The notes: generated by a model not told the origin, from the sequence alone. A stretch of DNA of 64,000 nucleotides from Lathyrus oleraceus (GCF_024323335.1 NC_066581.1:185148830-185212829); one strand, 5' to 3'. Shown: positions 1 through 11,340, numbered from the stretch's first letter. Translations and numbers: made by a program.

Positions 1-137
1 CAACATATCACCTATCATATCCTTTTCTATGCTCATCTAAACTGTTATATTTCATACAACATATGTGGATAAAATATGGTCATGACAAAATGCATGAAAA
101 CCACAAAAATCTGAATTTTTGCAGATTTGCAGGGTTT

Positions 138-345
138 GAGTCGACCGTAGGGTCGGCGCATAACATAGTGCATTTCCTCATGGGTCAGCGCACAAAAGGC
201 TTGAGTCGACCGCAGGGTCGGCGCATGAACCACGGGTCAGCGCACGCCGACCTATGGTCGATGCATACTGATGTGATTTTCAGACTGTCCAAAACTGCAG
301 GTTATGCGTCGACGCATAGACCTGCTATGGTCGACCGTTCGTGCG
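138..345 (+). promoter_or_regulatory. U3 cluster of GTCGAC-centred palindromes
   Basis: GTCGAC occurs at 140, 205, 308 and 330, with a GTCGAT variant at 257, inside longer similar units ending in GGCGCAT or GACGCAT. Positions 303-318 form a perfect 16-bp palindrome (TATGCGTCGACGCATA). The cluster lies 65-270 bp upstream of the TATA region, where enhancers of LTR promoters usually sit. The regulatory role is inferred. Confidence 0.5.
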
Positions 346-410
346 CAAATACAGTTTTTAAGTAATTCCCACTTTGTTTGAAAAGCTGTTAAATGGGTCG
401 GTTGGTTTGT

Positions 411-420
411 CATAAATAGA
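411..420 (+). promoter_or_regulatory. TATA-box region of D 5' LTR (3-nt deletion)
   Basis: The 3' LTR reads CACTATAAATAG at 29332-29343, a good TATA box. The 5' LTR reads CATAAATAG because three bases are missing, which shortens the TATA core. This would be expected to weaken the promoter that drives the full-length transcript. Confidence 0.55.
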
Positions 421-1658
421 AGTTTAGTTACTTGTATGAACTAACATTTGACAAATTGATTCAAGTGTATAAAGAACAAGAAAAAGTGAAATAGATATCC
501 AAGATTCTTCATCTTCATCTTCAACATCTCACAACACATCAATTACACACAACCATTTTTGAAGTGCTTTGTGATTGGTTAAAGGTGATAACGTTCGAAG
601 CCGAGATTAGGGAATCCGGTTCGGGTTGAAGCTTGCGACAGGTTTTTTCTTGAATAAAACCTTTAGGGTTTTGTCCTCCAAGACTGGTTTGATTTTGGGG
701 GTTTTTGGACGAATTCTTCATCAATTTTCAGCTGAGCGAAGGTGATTGAGAAGAGGAAGTCTTCATCAATCTAGTAGCGGATTCAGTGATATTGAAGGGA
801 AGATTTCGGGTTCGATTTATTGTAGTTGAGATCAGTCGGGCCAAGGGTTTGAAGAACTGAGAGTTATTCAACAAAGGGGTTGGAATCGGAGGTCTATCAA
901 CAACAATCGAAGGACTTGATTCACCCTGAATCAAGGAACAAGGAGTGGAAGCAACATTCAACGTCTTGAGAATTCTGTTGTATATTTGCTTGTCAATCCT
1001 TGTATAAACTGTTATACTCAACAGGTGATATCTATTAAAGCAATCTCAATTCTAGTTTTAGAATTAAGGGCAGACGTACCCCGAAGCGAGGACGACGGGG
1101 GAACCGCCTCATCAAATCTTTGTCTTCTCTATTTTTCAGCATATTTGTTTTTAGCTTAACAATAAGTGATTTTTGTATAAGCACTTTTATCAAACCTTGA
1201 TATTAATTGAGTAAGAAGTTAAAACTCTGTTTTTGAATCCCAAGTACAATAAGATATTGTACTAGACTAATTGGAATCAGTTACTCAACATAAATATCAC
1301 TTGGAGTGTTTTTGCACACCGAGTGTTTGATAATTTGCCTAAACCAAAATTATCTTAGTTGTGTATCTAGTTTGGTTTGCTCTTTGAATCATTGGAACTA
1401 GGAATCCTAGCAAGTGAAATAAATCATGGATAGTGTGACTAGTGTAGTGATTCTTATTCTACATTATCACTAATCCATAGGCTAGATGCATATCCGGTTT
1501 TCCAATAACAGTTCGTTTTAGACTATATTTTCCTCGGCCGCTTCCGCACTTAAAACCAATTTTCAAAACCAATTTTTAATTGGTAGCGCCGACTCAAATT
1601 TTAATTGGGATCTATTCAACCCCCCCCCCCTTCTAGATCCGTGCCATAGTCTAATAAG

Positions 1659-1670
1659 TGGTATCAGAGC
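1659..1670 (+). other. Primer-binding site of element D
   Basis: TGGTATCAGAGC starts two bases after the LTR end. It is the classic plant Ty1/copia primer site, complementary to the 3' end of initiator tRNA-Met. Confidence 0.9.
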
Positions 1671-1711
1671 ACCGTTTCACTCCGTGCTTCAAAATATAAC
1701 TTTGATAGAAA

Positions 1712-2881
1712 ATGGCTAACGAACCTAAAGGGGCTTATAATAGAGCTCCCGTTTTCAATGGTGAAAATTATAGTTACTGGAAAGACTGTATGCGGGTGCA
1801 CATAAATTCCATAGATAGAAAAATATGGAACGTTATTCTCAATGGTCCAATTCAAATAACCATGACCAATGAGAATAATGAATTAGTGCCAAAACCCGAA
1901 GCATAATGGACTGATGATGATGAAAGAAAATACAATTATGATTGGAAATCCAAAAATATCCTAATCTCCTCATTAGGTGTAGATGAATACTATCGTGTAT
2001 CCCATTGTCCTACTGCTAAGGCCATGTGGGATTCACTACAAATCGCCCATGAGGGGACGAACGATGTTAAGTTGGCAAGAATCAACACACTAAAACAAGA
2101 GTTTGATCTCTTTTTCATGGAGCAAGGGGAAACCATTACTGACATGCAAAAGAGGTTTACTCATCTCATCAATCGATTACATTCATTAGGTAGGCCGGTT
2201 TCCAATGATGTTGCTACTAATAAGATCTTGAGATGTCTTAACAGGGAATGACAGCCGAAAGTGACCGCCATCAAAGAAGCAAATGATCTCACCGTATTAG
2301 ACTTGACAACATTATTTGGCAAACTACAAGAGCACGAACAAGTACTCTTGAGCCTAGAACAACACGAAAAGAAAGAAAAGAAGGACAAAACAAAGGTGAG
2401 TGAAAAGAAATCTATAGCTCTTAAGACTTCCTCCTCGAAGTCTCAAGCAAAAGAGAAAAGTGATTATTCCTCGAGCGACGAAGAAGAAGAGGACAAGAGC
2501 GAAGATATGGGGTTGTTCGTTAAACGTTACAATCGCTACGTGAGAAAGAACGGCATCCAACATTCTGAGAAGAACTTGGTAAACTTCTGGAAACAATCGA
2601 GGTACTCTAAAAATGATGACTCAAAAGGTAAAAAGACTAGAGGGTCGTGCTACACTTGTGGGAAGCCCGGTCATTACAAACCGGACTGTCCGATGAACAA
2701 GAAGACAAAGGAAAAGGAATCATCCAAATCACATAAGAAATCATCAAAGCCAAGGAGAGCATACATAGCTTGGGAAAGCGATAGCGACTCCTCCGATGAT
2801 GAAAGTTCTAGTGATGAAGATGAAGTTGTAAACCTATGCCTCTCTGCTCATCAAAAGAACAAAAAGAAACAGGTACGACAT
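1712..2881 (+). pseudogene. gag: Element D gag, 5' part (split by element A)
   Basis: This is the structural protein of a SIRE-type copia element. From ATG 1712 one frame runs to the insertion point, broken by TAA at 1904-1906 and TGA at 2249-2251. The translation has a typical N-terminus (FNGENYSYWKDCM), a UBN2-like gag core and Lys/Ser/Glu-rich stretches. A CCHC zinc knuckle (CYTCGKPGHYKPDC) is encoded around 2649-2690. Element A enters after 2881. The frame resumes at 22529 in the same phase, because the 19,647 bp added (element plus one target copy) is a multiple of three. The apparent reading frame on to 3052 is only read-through into A's LTR. Confidence 0.92.
2877..2881 (+). repeat. Target-site duplication GACAT, left copy
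   Basis: GACAT precedes the TG of element A's LTR and is repeated at 22524-22528 right after the CA at the other end. A perfect 5-bp duplication is expected for LTR-element integration and fixes A's borders. Confidence 0.97.
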
Positions 2882-4130
2882 TGTCGCATTACGCGAAAAA
2901 CCGGCGGGAAAACAAGAACAACAGAGCCGCCACCGTGCGTTATTTATCCCAAAAGAGGGAAAGGAAACGCTCAGAGTAAACCTGGAAAAGACATGGTCTC
3001 GCGACCAAAGAGAATGGGATCGGGAGTCGGTTATGCGAAGGGAAGGTATTAGCACCCCTACGCATCCGTCGTACTCGACGGGATCCACGCACAATAGGAA
3101 GGAAAATGGTTGCTAAAACACTGCTCAAACACACACACACACTGGCTAAAAGAGACACAAGAAAACAAACAAGACTGAAACTGACTCGGCAGGATACCGC
3201 ATCCTGGGCCTACTTAGTCTATCAGGCATAGACATCAGAGTCGAAGTAGTTCGGACTGGGGAAACGACACATGCTCGCTAGGAAGTCGCATCCTATGCAT
3301 ACGTATCTCCTTGGACGAAGGAGAATCAGAGCATTCGTAGCTCGGCTGACACGCACTCAAACAAACACAGACAAAGGCAAACATGGAGCCCGAATGCCAA
3401 TCACTGGACTTACATCAGCATCCGAACCAACAAACACACACAGGAAACCAACTGCCAATCGCTGGACTTACGTCGGACTCCAACCAGAAAAGGAGAAACA
3501 ACTCACACAAACAAAATAAAAGGGCGCTGACGCATCGCGCGAAAAACCGGCGGGAAAACAAGAACAACAGAGCCGCCACCGTGCGTTATTTATCCCAAAA
3601 GAGGGAAAGGAAACGCTCAGAGTAAACCTAGGAAAGAACATGGTCTCGCGACCAAAGAGAATGGGTTCGGGAGTCGGTTATGCGAAGGGAAGGTATTAGC
3701 ACCCCTACGCATCCGTAGTACTCTACGGGATCCACGCACAATAGAAAGGAAAAATGGTTGCTAAAAACACTGCTCACACACACACACTGGCTGAAAGATA
3801 CACAAGAAACTGACTGAAACTGACTCGGCAGGATATCGCATCCTGGGCCTACTTAGTCTATCAGGCATAGACATCAGAGTCGAAGTAGTTCGGACTGGGG
3901 AAACGACACATGCTCGCTAGGATATCGCATCCTATGCATACGTATCTTCTTGGACGAAGAAGAATCAGAGCATTCGTAGCTCGGCTGACACGCACACAAA
4001 CAAACAAGACACACACAGGCAAACGTGGAGCCCGACTGCCAATCACTGGACTTATGTCAGCATCCGAACCTAAAACACACGCACACTGGAACCCAAATGC
4101 CACTCGATGGACTTACATCAGCTTCCAAGC
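2882..4130. repeat. Tandem duplication of the LTR end (about 646-bp unit)
   Basis: Unit 1 starts at 2882 and unit 2 at 3528. Both run through the same blocks: ACGCGAAAAACCGG-like start, CACCGTGCG, GGTATTAGCACC and the repeated ACTGGACTTA blocks. The related LTR of element E (59040 onward) has one unit only, so the duplication arose in A's lineage. The same duplication is at 16938 to about 18186. Confidence 0.9.
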
Positions 4131-4472
4131 ACACAACAACACAACAAGTTAATAGGGAGTCGGGGACTCGAGCCTATAACTGTCAAGCACACACTCAAAC
4201 AAACAGACAACAAATTGCTAAGGAGTCAGGCACTCGAGCCTAGCAACTGTCAAACAACTCACACAAAAAGAAAAAGGGCGCCCGGAGAGATCAGCTCAAT
4301 CTCCTGCCTACATACTTCATCTGGTATGAAGATCAGGGCGATGTAGTTCCCCTACGGAGGGATAAAGGACCTAGCCTAACCAGATAACAGAGGGAGACAC
4401 AACTAGGGAGACTACGACTCGAGCCTAGATGTTATCATGCAAATTCATCCCTAAGTTAAGGTTTCTAGCTAA

Positions 4473-4620
4473 CTGGCACAGGGAGCCAGCCTATCCTAGA
4501 CATGACTTGCACAGGAAGCAAGCCACACACACACTTAACTTGCACAGGAAGCAAGCCAAGCAAAACCTAACTTGCACAGGAAGCAAGTCTACACTAACCC
4601 TAACTCGCACAGGAAGCAAG
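4473..4620. repeat. Five-unit, ~33-bp periodic hairpin array in A LTR
   Basis: Units start at 4473, 4506, 4539, 4571 and 4604. Each is a 5-bp stem around the loop ACAGGAA or ACAGGGA: CTGGC/GCCAG in unit 1, CTTGC/GCAAG in units 2-4, and CTCGC/GCAAG (one G-T type pair) in unit 5. Copies lie at 18529-18676 and, in element E, about 59874-60022. Confidence 0.85.
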
Positions 4621-6181
4621 TCAAACAAACATACAAGCACAGATAGCACACACTATACACAAGCAAGTGGCTCAAACAAGGGTTAGGTTTTAGTCGAGGG
4701 GTCATATCAACCTCAACAAACAAACCTCTGGAACTGGGTGAATGTGCTCTTAACCTTGCCATTGAGGGGCTAAGGTGAAGCAGATGAAAGGTGAGTGAAG
4801 ATAAGACTTCACAGCTCTTATCCCTGGCCTGGGAGAGCTTAAGACAAGAATGTGTGGGTTCAGAAAGTGGGAACCCTTCTACACATTTGAAACTGACTCA
4901 ACTGTACAATTGTACAAGATCTCGGGTTTGTATCTACAATGCATCAACACAGTGGTGTGAGCAAAACAGAAGACACACTGAATAGCAGGGGATAGGTTGC
5001 ATATCCCTTGGGTTCTGCCAATTGCCTCTTCACTTAGGAGGTCTTTGACTCTGTGCAAGGACAAATGTAAACAATCACAAACATTGCCTCTTAAGGAGGA
5101 CTTCAGACAGTTGCCTGGCCAAGTAACAGGCCAGGTCTTCCAGACTACATGAAGATGAGAAATATACCTCAATGCAAATTGCTCTTAAGCAAAGCAAAGC
5201 AAAGTTCACAAGGAACTAAAAGCAACTAAAGGTACCTGAAACCAGTCAAACAACATCAGTATTCAATTCAAAGTTAAATCAAAATGAGATAGAAATCAAC
5301 AGTCAACACAGTTAGCTAACTGTGCAATGCACAAGGCTCAAGCATATGGGCCAAGCAAGCTACAAAACAAACAAGTTAGTCATGATAATCAAATCAACTC
5401 ATTCAACTTGTATAAGTTTCTTTGGGCAATTACTTCTTAACCTGAAAAAAGAACTCAAACATGAGCAACAGGACCACTAGGGCAAGCCTAGGGTCAAAAG
5501 GGGATGAGAAAGTCAAAACAGCAAGTGACAAGTGTCCAAAATCAAGTTCAAACAATCAAGAAACAAACTCAATTGGTTTCATGTTCATATCAATCATCAT
5601 CATCATTTCATAAGCAAAATAGGTCAAGGCATGGCATATGGAAGCTCATAGAAGTCAACAGCAAGACTTAATTCAAAACCAATCATAAGCAATTCCAAAA
5701 ATCATCAAATAAATCATGATCAAACATAATCCATAGCATGATATGCATATCAAATTTCAGCTCCATTGGATCATGGGAAGTAGGGAAATGAAAATCAGAA
5801 AGGCAGGGCAAGTTCAAACATGCTCAAAGAAGTCAACCAAACATGCACCAACTTCAATAAATCATAAATCAGTGATAACATATGAGAAATGAATGGGACT
5901 AACACCATGATGAACCTTAAGATGTCTACTAATCACATGTCAAATTTCATGTCTATCCAATAATGTATGAGAATTTCACAAAGCAAATGGGAACATGTGT
6001 CACAAAAGTCAACATTTTGGCCAAACAGGGGAGAAAAATCTCAAACAATTAGGAAATGCCACAAATAATTCCAAGAAAAATCACATGTAAACTAGACATC
6101 CATAGTTTCATTCATGCAAAAATTCAAAGCAATTTGAGGTCAAGAAGCATGGTAATGAAAATCAGAAAGTTGGACATCAAT

Positions 6182-6204
6182 GGTGTGACACAAATTGTCA
6201 CACC
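6182..6204. repeat. Conserved LTR hairpin GGTGTGACA / TGTCACACC
   Basis: A 9-bp perfect inverted repeat with a 5-base loop. It recurs in the other A LTR (20238-20260), in E (61573-61595) and, with 8 bp and loop CATAT, in both B LTRs (33652-33672, 53853-53873). Confidence 0.85.
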
Positions 6205-6603
6205 CTAATTCAAAAAATCATAACTCACAAACCAGCAATGATAAATTTACAAACTCTACACCAAAATCACCATGAATGTGTCTAGTTTAAGCACAAAAAA
6301 TTTGGAAGTCATTGGATAAAGCATCATCATTTCACAATTGATTTGGCAAAGTGTACAAAAAATGAGCACATGTGACAAACCCTAGCACAATTAAAAACCC
6401 CTTCATGCAAAAATTCTGGAAAAATCATGACAAATAACTAGAGATCCGGATGAACAATTTGCAAAATGTCTCATGAATTTTGGATTAAAATTGGATGAGC
6501 TATGAATTTTCAAAGATTGAGCATCAAAATGAAATAATTATTGAAGAAAAACATGAATTGATGATTTAAATGTGTGACCGGTGGCATTATTGTAATTTTG
6601 AAG

Positions 6604-6638
6604 GTCACTAAGTGAAACTCTACGTTTCACTTAGTGAC
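6604..6638. repeat. 15-bp perfect inverted repeat in A LTR
   Basis: GTCACTAAGTGAAAC is followed, after a TCTAC loop, by its exact reverse complement. The second LTR copy is at 20660-20694. The related E LTR lacks it near 61990. Confidence 0.9.
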
Positions 6639-8467
6639 GTGTTGGCCTGGGATTCGTCATGGGCAATAAAACAGTGTGAGCTCCATGCAAAACAGAAAAG
6701 CAAAGCAACCAAATCGCGTGCAACATGAATTCTGGGCATTTTTTAGGGTTTATCGTTACTGTAGCAATGTTCATCATCATCAACCAATCGTGAAAAATAA
6801 TTTCGCCCAGAAATGGAAAGTAAGCATAGCATTCAACTCAGCAAACAACATACATCACAAATCCAACCATCATTTTCATGGAATCGAGCTAATATGGAAG
6901 CATCATGTAAAAACAATAATGAACATCAAACTTTAAAACCAAATTACTTTCAGCATACTCAATCATTTTCTTTGGTTCAAAGCTTAAAATGATCATGGCA
7001 AATAGACCTAACTAAAGCATATCATGGTTTAGTGAATGGAGAAATTCGAAAACTCACCAAACTTGATGAACAGTTGCGATTCAGAGGTTCTTTGGCTTCA
7101 AATTGTTGAAACAGATGTTGCTAGTTGCTTTAAATGATGAATGGTTGAAGACTTTAAGCTCAACAATGTTGATTCCAGCTCAAATCGTGGACTGCCATGG
7201 AAGGAAGCTTGATGAAACAGTGCCTTTCTTTTGCTTACAGTTGTGATATGGTGTTTGCTACAGCTCCAAAAATGATGGTATATGATGACAAAACCAACCC
7301 AAGCTCGTGTGCTTTGAGATTTTTTTCAGAAAAAATGCAAAGTGAAGGAATGAGAATTTGAGAGAAACTGATATTTTGATCTGGTTTTCAATTGTGTGCT
7401 AGGGCTTTTCAGAGTCAAAATGAGGTATATATTCTCTGTTTAAGGTTGGCTTAAGTTGGTTAATGGAAATGCTAAGCACAATTTGCATAATGACATGTTT
7501 GGACCAATTTTGCTAAAACCAAGCCAAATCACATGGGGTGTATGAAAGTGCACGAATTGGGCCTTGGACAAACTCCAAATGCAATTTCTGAACCATTCCA
7601 AGTGGTAAAAATGGTTGGAATTGGTTATTTCAAAAGTTCATTTTTTTACCTCACTTAAATAATTCAAGCCACTTCAAAAAGTGCCATTTTGATTGGTGAG
7701 TTTTTGATGAATTGTGATGACATATTTGGAAAGAGGGCATCAAATGTGACTTGTAGCAAAAAACCCCAACCAATTTGGCCAAATGGTTTGGAAGATATGG
7801 CTCTTTGAAGTTCAAAATTTTTTGAGAATGATTTGATCATAACTTGCCAACCATACATGGGAATTGAGTGTTCTTGGACTTTTTGGAAATGGGAGAACAA
7901 GATCTTCAACTTTCATGTTGGGAAAAAATTCATTTGAAGCTTGTATCATGATGTAAGTTTGAGGATCAAGACTTTCCATTTTTGGCAAATTCCAATTACA
8001 GGTCAACTTTCTATTTTTGGAAATTTCTTGTCTGGCTTCAAATTCTTCAATGATGATGCTTGACATGTTATATGAGGCTTATATGGACATGAATGAACCC
8101 TCTCAAACCAATTCCCACCATCAAATCACTGATTAAATGCACAGTTGACCAACAGTTGACTTGCTAGGGTTTCTGGTGGACTGCGCACTGACTGATGACT
8201 TCTGAGCAATCAAACCTTGACCAAAACACTTCAAAAGGACCCCTAGGTCATGTGAACATGTTGGACCAACCCTAGGGCCTTGTCTCATTGGAAAATTGTA
8301 CTTGCTTGCTTGACTGACTGATCTCCTGACCAGTTTGACCTAATTCTTCTGAATGGCTTGCACTTGGGCAAAAGGGACAATGCAATGTTATGCAGTGGAC
8401 CATGTTAATGTTGTGACCTAATATGAAAATGTATGTACAATGATAGGTGCAAATTTGAGGTGCTACA

Positions 8468-8480
8468 GCTGCCCCTATTC
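8468..8480 (-). other. Polypurine tract of element A
   Basis: In element sense this reads GAATAGGGGCAGC directly before the LTR start TGTAGCACC. The same position in B (36184) and E (63817) has nearly the same tract, as expected for the plus-strand primer. Confidence 0.85.
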
Positions 8481-8705
8481 AATCAGCTGGGAACCCGAAT
8501 GGATGAGAGCAACGGATGTCAGATTTTCAGGGTAAACAGGGATTGAATACTAAGAACCGTAGAATTTGCACAGTACAGGGATCCACCAATGGAAACGTCC
8601 ACTTGGATTTGATATTTATTACAGGGTATTTTTTTGGTTGTTTTTTGTTTTCAAAGGATACGGCCACATCCAGACATCACAACGACGATGAATGGGAATA
8701 GAAAT
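8481..8705 (-). other. Element A 3' UTR next to the polypurine tract
   Basis: No gene is seen. The stretch is shared with element E (63830-64000), including the block AAAGGATACGGCCACATC, so it is an ancestral part of the 3' UTR. It has a T-rich run around 8629-8650. Confidence 0.7.
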
Positions 8706-8719
8706 CACAACTAGATGCC

Positions 8720-9170
8720 AACGGACAACTAGGAAAAACTCAACGTTTACCGAGACCAACGGAGAGGTAACCAGACATTAATGAATGACTGGAAGAGATA
8801 CAACCATACGTCAACGGACGAAATGGGAAAAAACTCAACGTTTACCAAGACCAACGGAGAGGTAACCAACTGGGGACGACCAGGAAAAACTCGACGTTTA
8901 TCGAAACCAACGGAGAGGTAACCAGGCATTTACTGATGACTGGAAGAGATACAACCATACGTCAACGGACGAAATGGGAAAAAACTCAACGTTTACCAAG
9001 ACCAACGGAGAGGTAACCAACTGGGGACGACCAGGAAAAACTCACGCTTATCGAAACCAACGGAGAGGTAAACAACTGGGGACGACCAGGAAAAACTCGA
9101 CGTTTATCGAAACCAACGGAGAGGTAACCAGACATTTACTGATGAATGGGAGGACTCGACCAGACATCAA
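8720..9170. repeat. 3'-UTR tandem repeat 1 (sub-unit ~55 bp, higher-order period 151 bp)
   Basis: The motif CCAACGGAGAGGTAA recurs about every 50-60 bp, each time after a CGTTTA(C/T)C(G/A)A stretch. The block beginning GAGATACAACC repeats at 8795 and 8946, a 151-bp higher-order period. Reading frames here follow the repeat and are not genes. Ogre 3' UTRs are known to be hypervariable and to seed satellite DNA. Confidence 0.88.
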
Positions 9171-9540
9171 CGGATGAATGGGAGAAAACTCGACGTTTAC
9201 AGACATCGAAAGAGGATGTTTACAGACACCAAAAAGATCGACCAGACATTTACTGATGAATGGGAAAACTCGACGTTTACAGACATCGAAAGATGATGTT
9301 TACAGACACCAAAAAGATCGACCATACATTTACTGATGAATGGGAAAAAAACTCGACGTTTACAGACATCGAAAGAGGATGTTTACAGACACCAAAAAGA
9401 TCGACCAGACATTTACTGATGAATGGGAAGACTCGACGTTTACAGACATCGAAAGATGATATTTACAGACACCAAAAAGATCGACCAGACATTTACTGAT
9501 GAATGGGAAAAAGAGAGATACAACCAGACGTCAACGGACG
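9170..9540. repeat. 3'-UTR tandem repeat 2 (~80-bp unit)
   Basis: The start GATGAATGGG recurs at 9255, 9335, 9418 and 9498 (spacing 80, 83, 80). Each unit holds ACTCGACGTTTACAGACATC and GTTTACAGACACC. It shares CGACGTTTA with repeat 1, so both probably grew from one ancestor. Degenerate units continue to about 9800. Confidence 0.88.
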
Positions 9541-9829
9541 AATGGGAAAAACTCAACGTTTATCGAAACCAACGGAGAGGTAAATCTATATGGGGAATAG
9601 TACAACAAGACATCATCAGATGACTAGGAAAACTCGACGTTTATCGACACCAACAGAGAGGAGGAAAGCTTCACTAGGGAAGGGAGGACGACGTTACGAA
9701 CATCGAAGGATGATGTTTACAGACATCAAAAGGAAGACCAGACACTTACGCATGACTGGAAATCACCGAAAGATGGTGTTTACCGACACCAAGGAAACAA
9801 CACACGCGGGTGCTGACAGGGTATTGACA

Positions 9830-11340
9830 TTTACAAGTTGACAGGGCAAGGCTAAACACTTGCAGGGGATCTCACCGGGGAGAAACAGGCTTTCCTTTTA
9901 CCAACGGATGAGGAAGTAAACCTCTGTGGGGATATCAATCCTGAGTACTATCAGGAGCAACTGTAGCAGACGTGCTGTGCTGATATTGAATAAAATGATC
10001 CGCCTCTGCCGGGGATACAGTCTGATTAGGTTAACACATGAATGCATATGTTGGAATTTTTTTTATGGCGTAATGCTCCATTTATGAATGGTAATGCTAC
10101 GCGATTTTTGAGGATGCAATGGTCACTACATGCAAAATGCAAATGAACCCTGGCTAGGGAGCCAAAAGATCAGGTGCTCCGACTCTGTGGGGAGACTCTT
10201 CTTGGGGAAATACTCTGCGGGGAGAGCCTTCATTAGGGAATGCTTTGCGGAGAAAGCACTGACTTCTCACTCATGCTGGAGGAACAACACTGTTGCCGGG
10301 AAAGGATAGACTCCATTGGGAAAAATCCTTCACAGGATCTAATCCATTTCGCTTGGGAAGCAACCAAATACTCCGCTGGGGGAGATACAACCAAGCAATT
10401 CTTTGGGGAAAGCAACCTCCGGGGAGTAGCACGACGATCTTACTGGGGGAATGATAAAGCGACTTCACTGGGGAAGATTCAACCAAACCTCAGGTAGGAC
10501 AACTCTGCTTTGGGATAATTGTTACTCCGCTGGGGACCCATCCAATCCACATGTAGGATAAACTCAGCTGGGGACGCAGATATCAGTCTGCTACGAAAAC
10601 TCGTCCAATCCACTGGTAGGATGAACTCTGCTTTGGGAATATCTGTTACTCCGCTGGGGACGACCCATGCAATCCACATGTAGGATAAACTCAGCTGGGG
10701 ACGCAGATATCAGTCTGCTACGAAAACTCGTCCAATCCACTGGTAGGATGAACTCTACTGGAGAAATATGTCATTGAAACCCGCTCCACTCGGGGAACTC
10801 ACTAAGGAAAACCCACACCCTTCTGTTGAGGAGAAAAACCCTAGTGGGAAGAGTAACAACTCTGTTGGGGAAGATAACACGTCATATCATACTGGAGATG
10901 AACCTCCACAACCCTGCTGGGGAAAAGCACTCACGGCCGTGCTGGAGATAACAGTATCACAAACCCAACTGCTGGGGAACACACAAACAGTCTATTGATA
11001 GACTCCGCTGGGGAACTCCTGGGGTGCCAGGCGCTCGGCGGGGATTCTCAACTGGGGAAATCTGCAAGCACAGGCTTGCTGGGGATAAACAATCCTTGGA
11101 TCTGCTGGAGGAAGAAGGCACTATCCACAGACATCTCTGCAGGGGAAATAACTCTGATAGCTTCAGTACTGGCTTGGGCTGGGGAAACGTCCTCCACCCT
11201 GAGAAACATTCTGCCCCTGCCCCTGCTGGGGACGTGACAACCTTCAGGCTTGCTGAGGAGACAACGATCTCGAATTTGTCGGGGAGATCACACTCTCAAC
11301 CCACTGGGGAGATACGGCTCGTTTGACACGGGATGCCGGT
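9830..11340 (-). repeat. 3'-UTR region rich in CTGGGGA motifs, with a ~125-bp tandem duplication
   Basis: There is no gene. On the + strand, variants of ACTC(T/C)GCTGGGGA recur about every 30-60 bp, for example at 10212, 10524, 10648, 10859 and 11002. Bases 10501-10750 are two copies of a unit of about 123-127 bp. In element sense the motif reads TCCCCAGC(A/G)GAGT, the complement of the element's own primer-binding region (16919-16935). Confidence 0.8.

Larger units (their letters stand above)
1..1656 (+). repeat. Element D 5' LTR (partial)
   Basis: This region aligns end to end with 28922-30583. It ends just before the primer site; its last bases read TA where the 3' LTR has the usual CA. 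It contains a U3 cluster of GTCGAC palindromes, a damaged TATA box near 411-419 and a poly-C run (11 C here, 14 in the 3' LTR). By-eye comparison gives about 33 substitutions plus a few indels. No gene is present; short reading frames inside are incidental. Confidence 0.95.
2882..8467 (-). repeat. Element A 3' LTR (element sense)
   Basis: It aligns without length change to 16938-22523 (offset 14056). The differences I noticed are near 3079, 4127, 5509, 5753, 7923 and 8186. It has no gene. Notable parts are a 646-bp terminal duplication (2882 to about 4130), a hairpin array (4473-4620), a GTGTGACA hairpin (6182-6204), a 15-bp palindrome (6604-6638) and a TATATA motif (7426-7431). Confidence 0.96.

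Noticed and set aside
2261..3052. Single 263-codon ORF ending at 3052
   Set aside because: Only the part up to 2881 is gag; the rest is read-through into element A's LTR.
8720..9800. CRISPR-like appearance of regular repeats
   Set aside because: Repeats are directly adjacent and themselves similar, without unique spacers, in a plant retrotransposon 3' UTR. This is a minisatellite.
8974..9841. Several overlapping + strand ORFs of 66-83 codons
   Set aside because: They translate the tandem repeat and are antisense to the element; no independent coding evidence.
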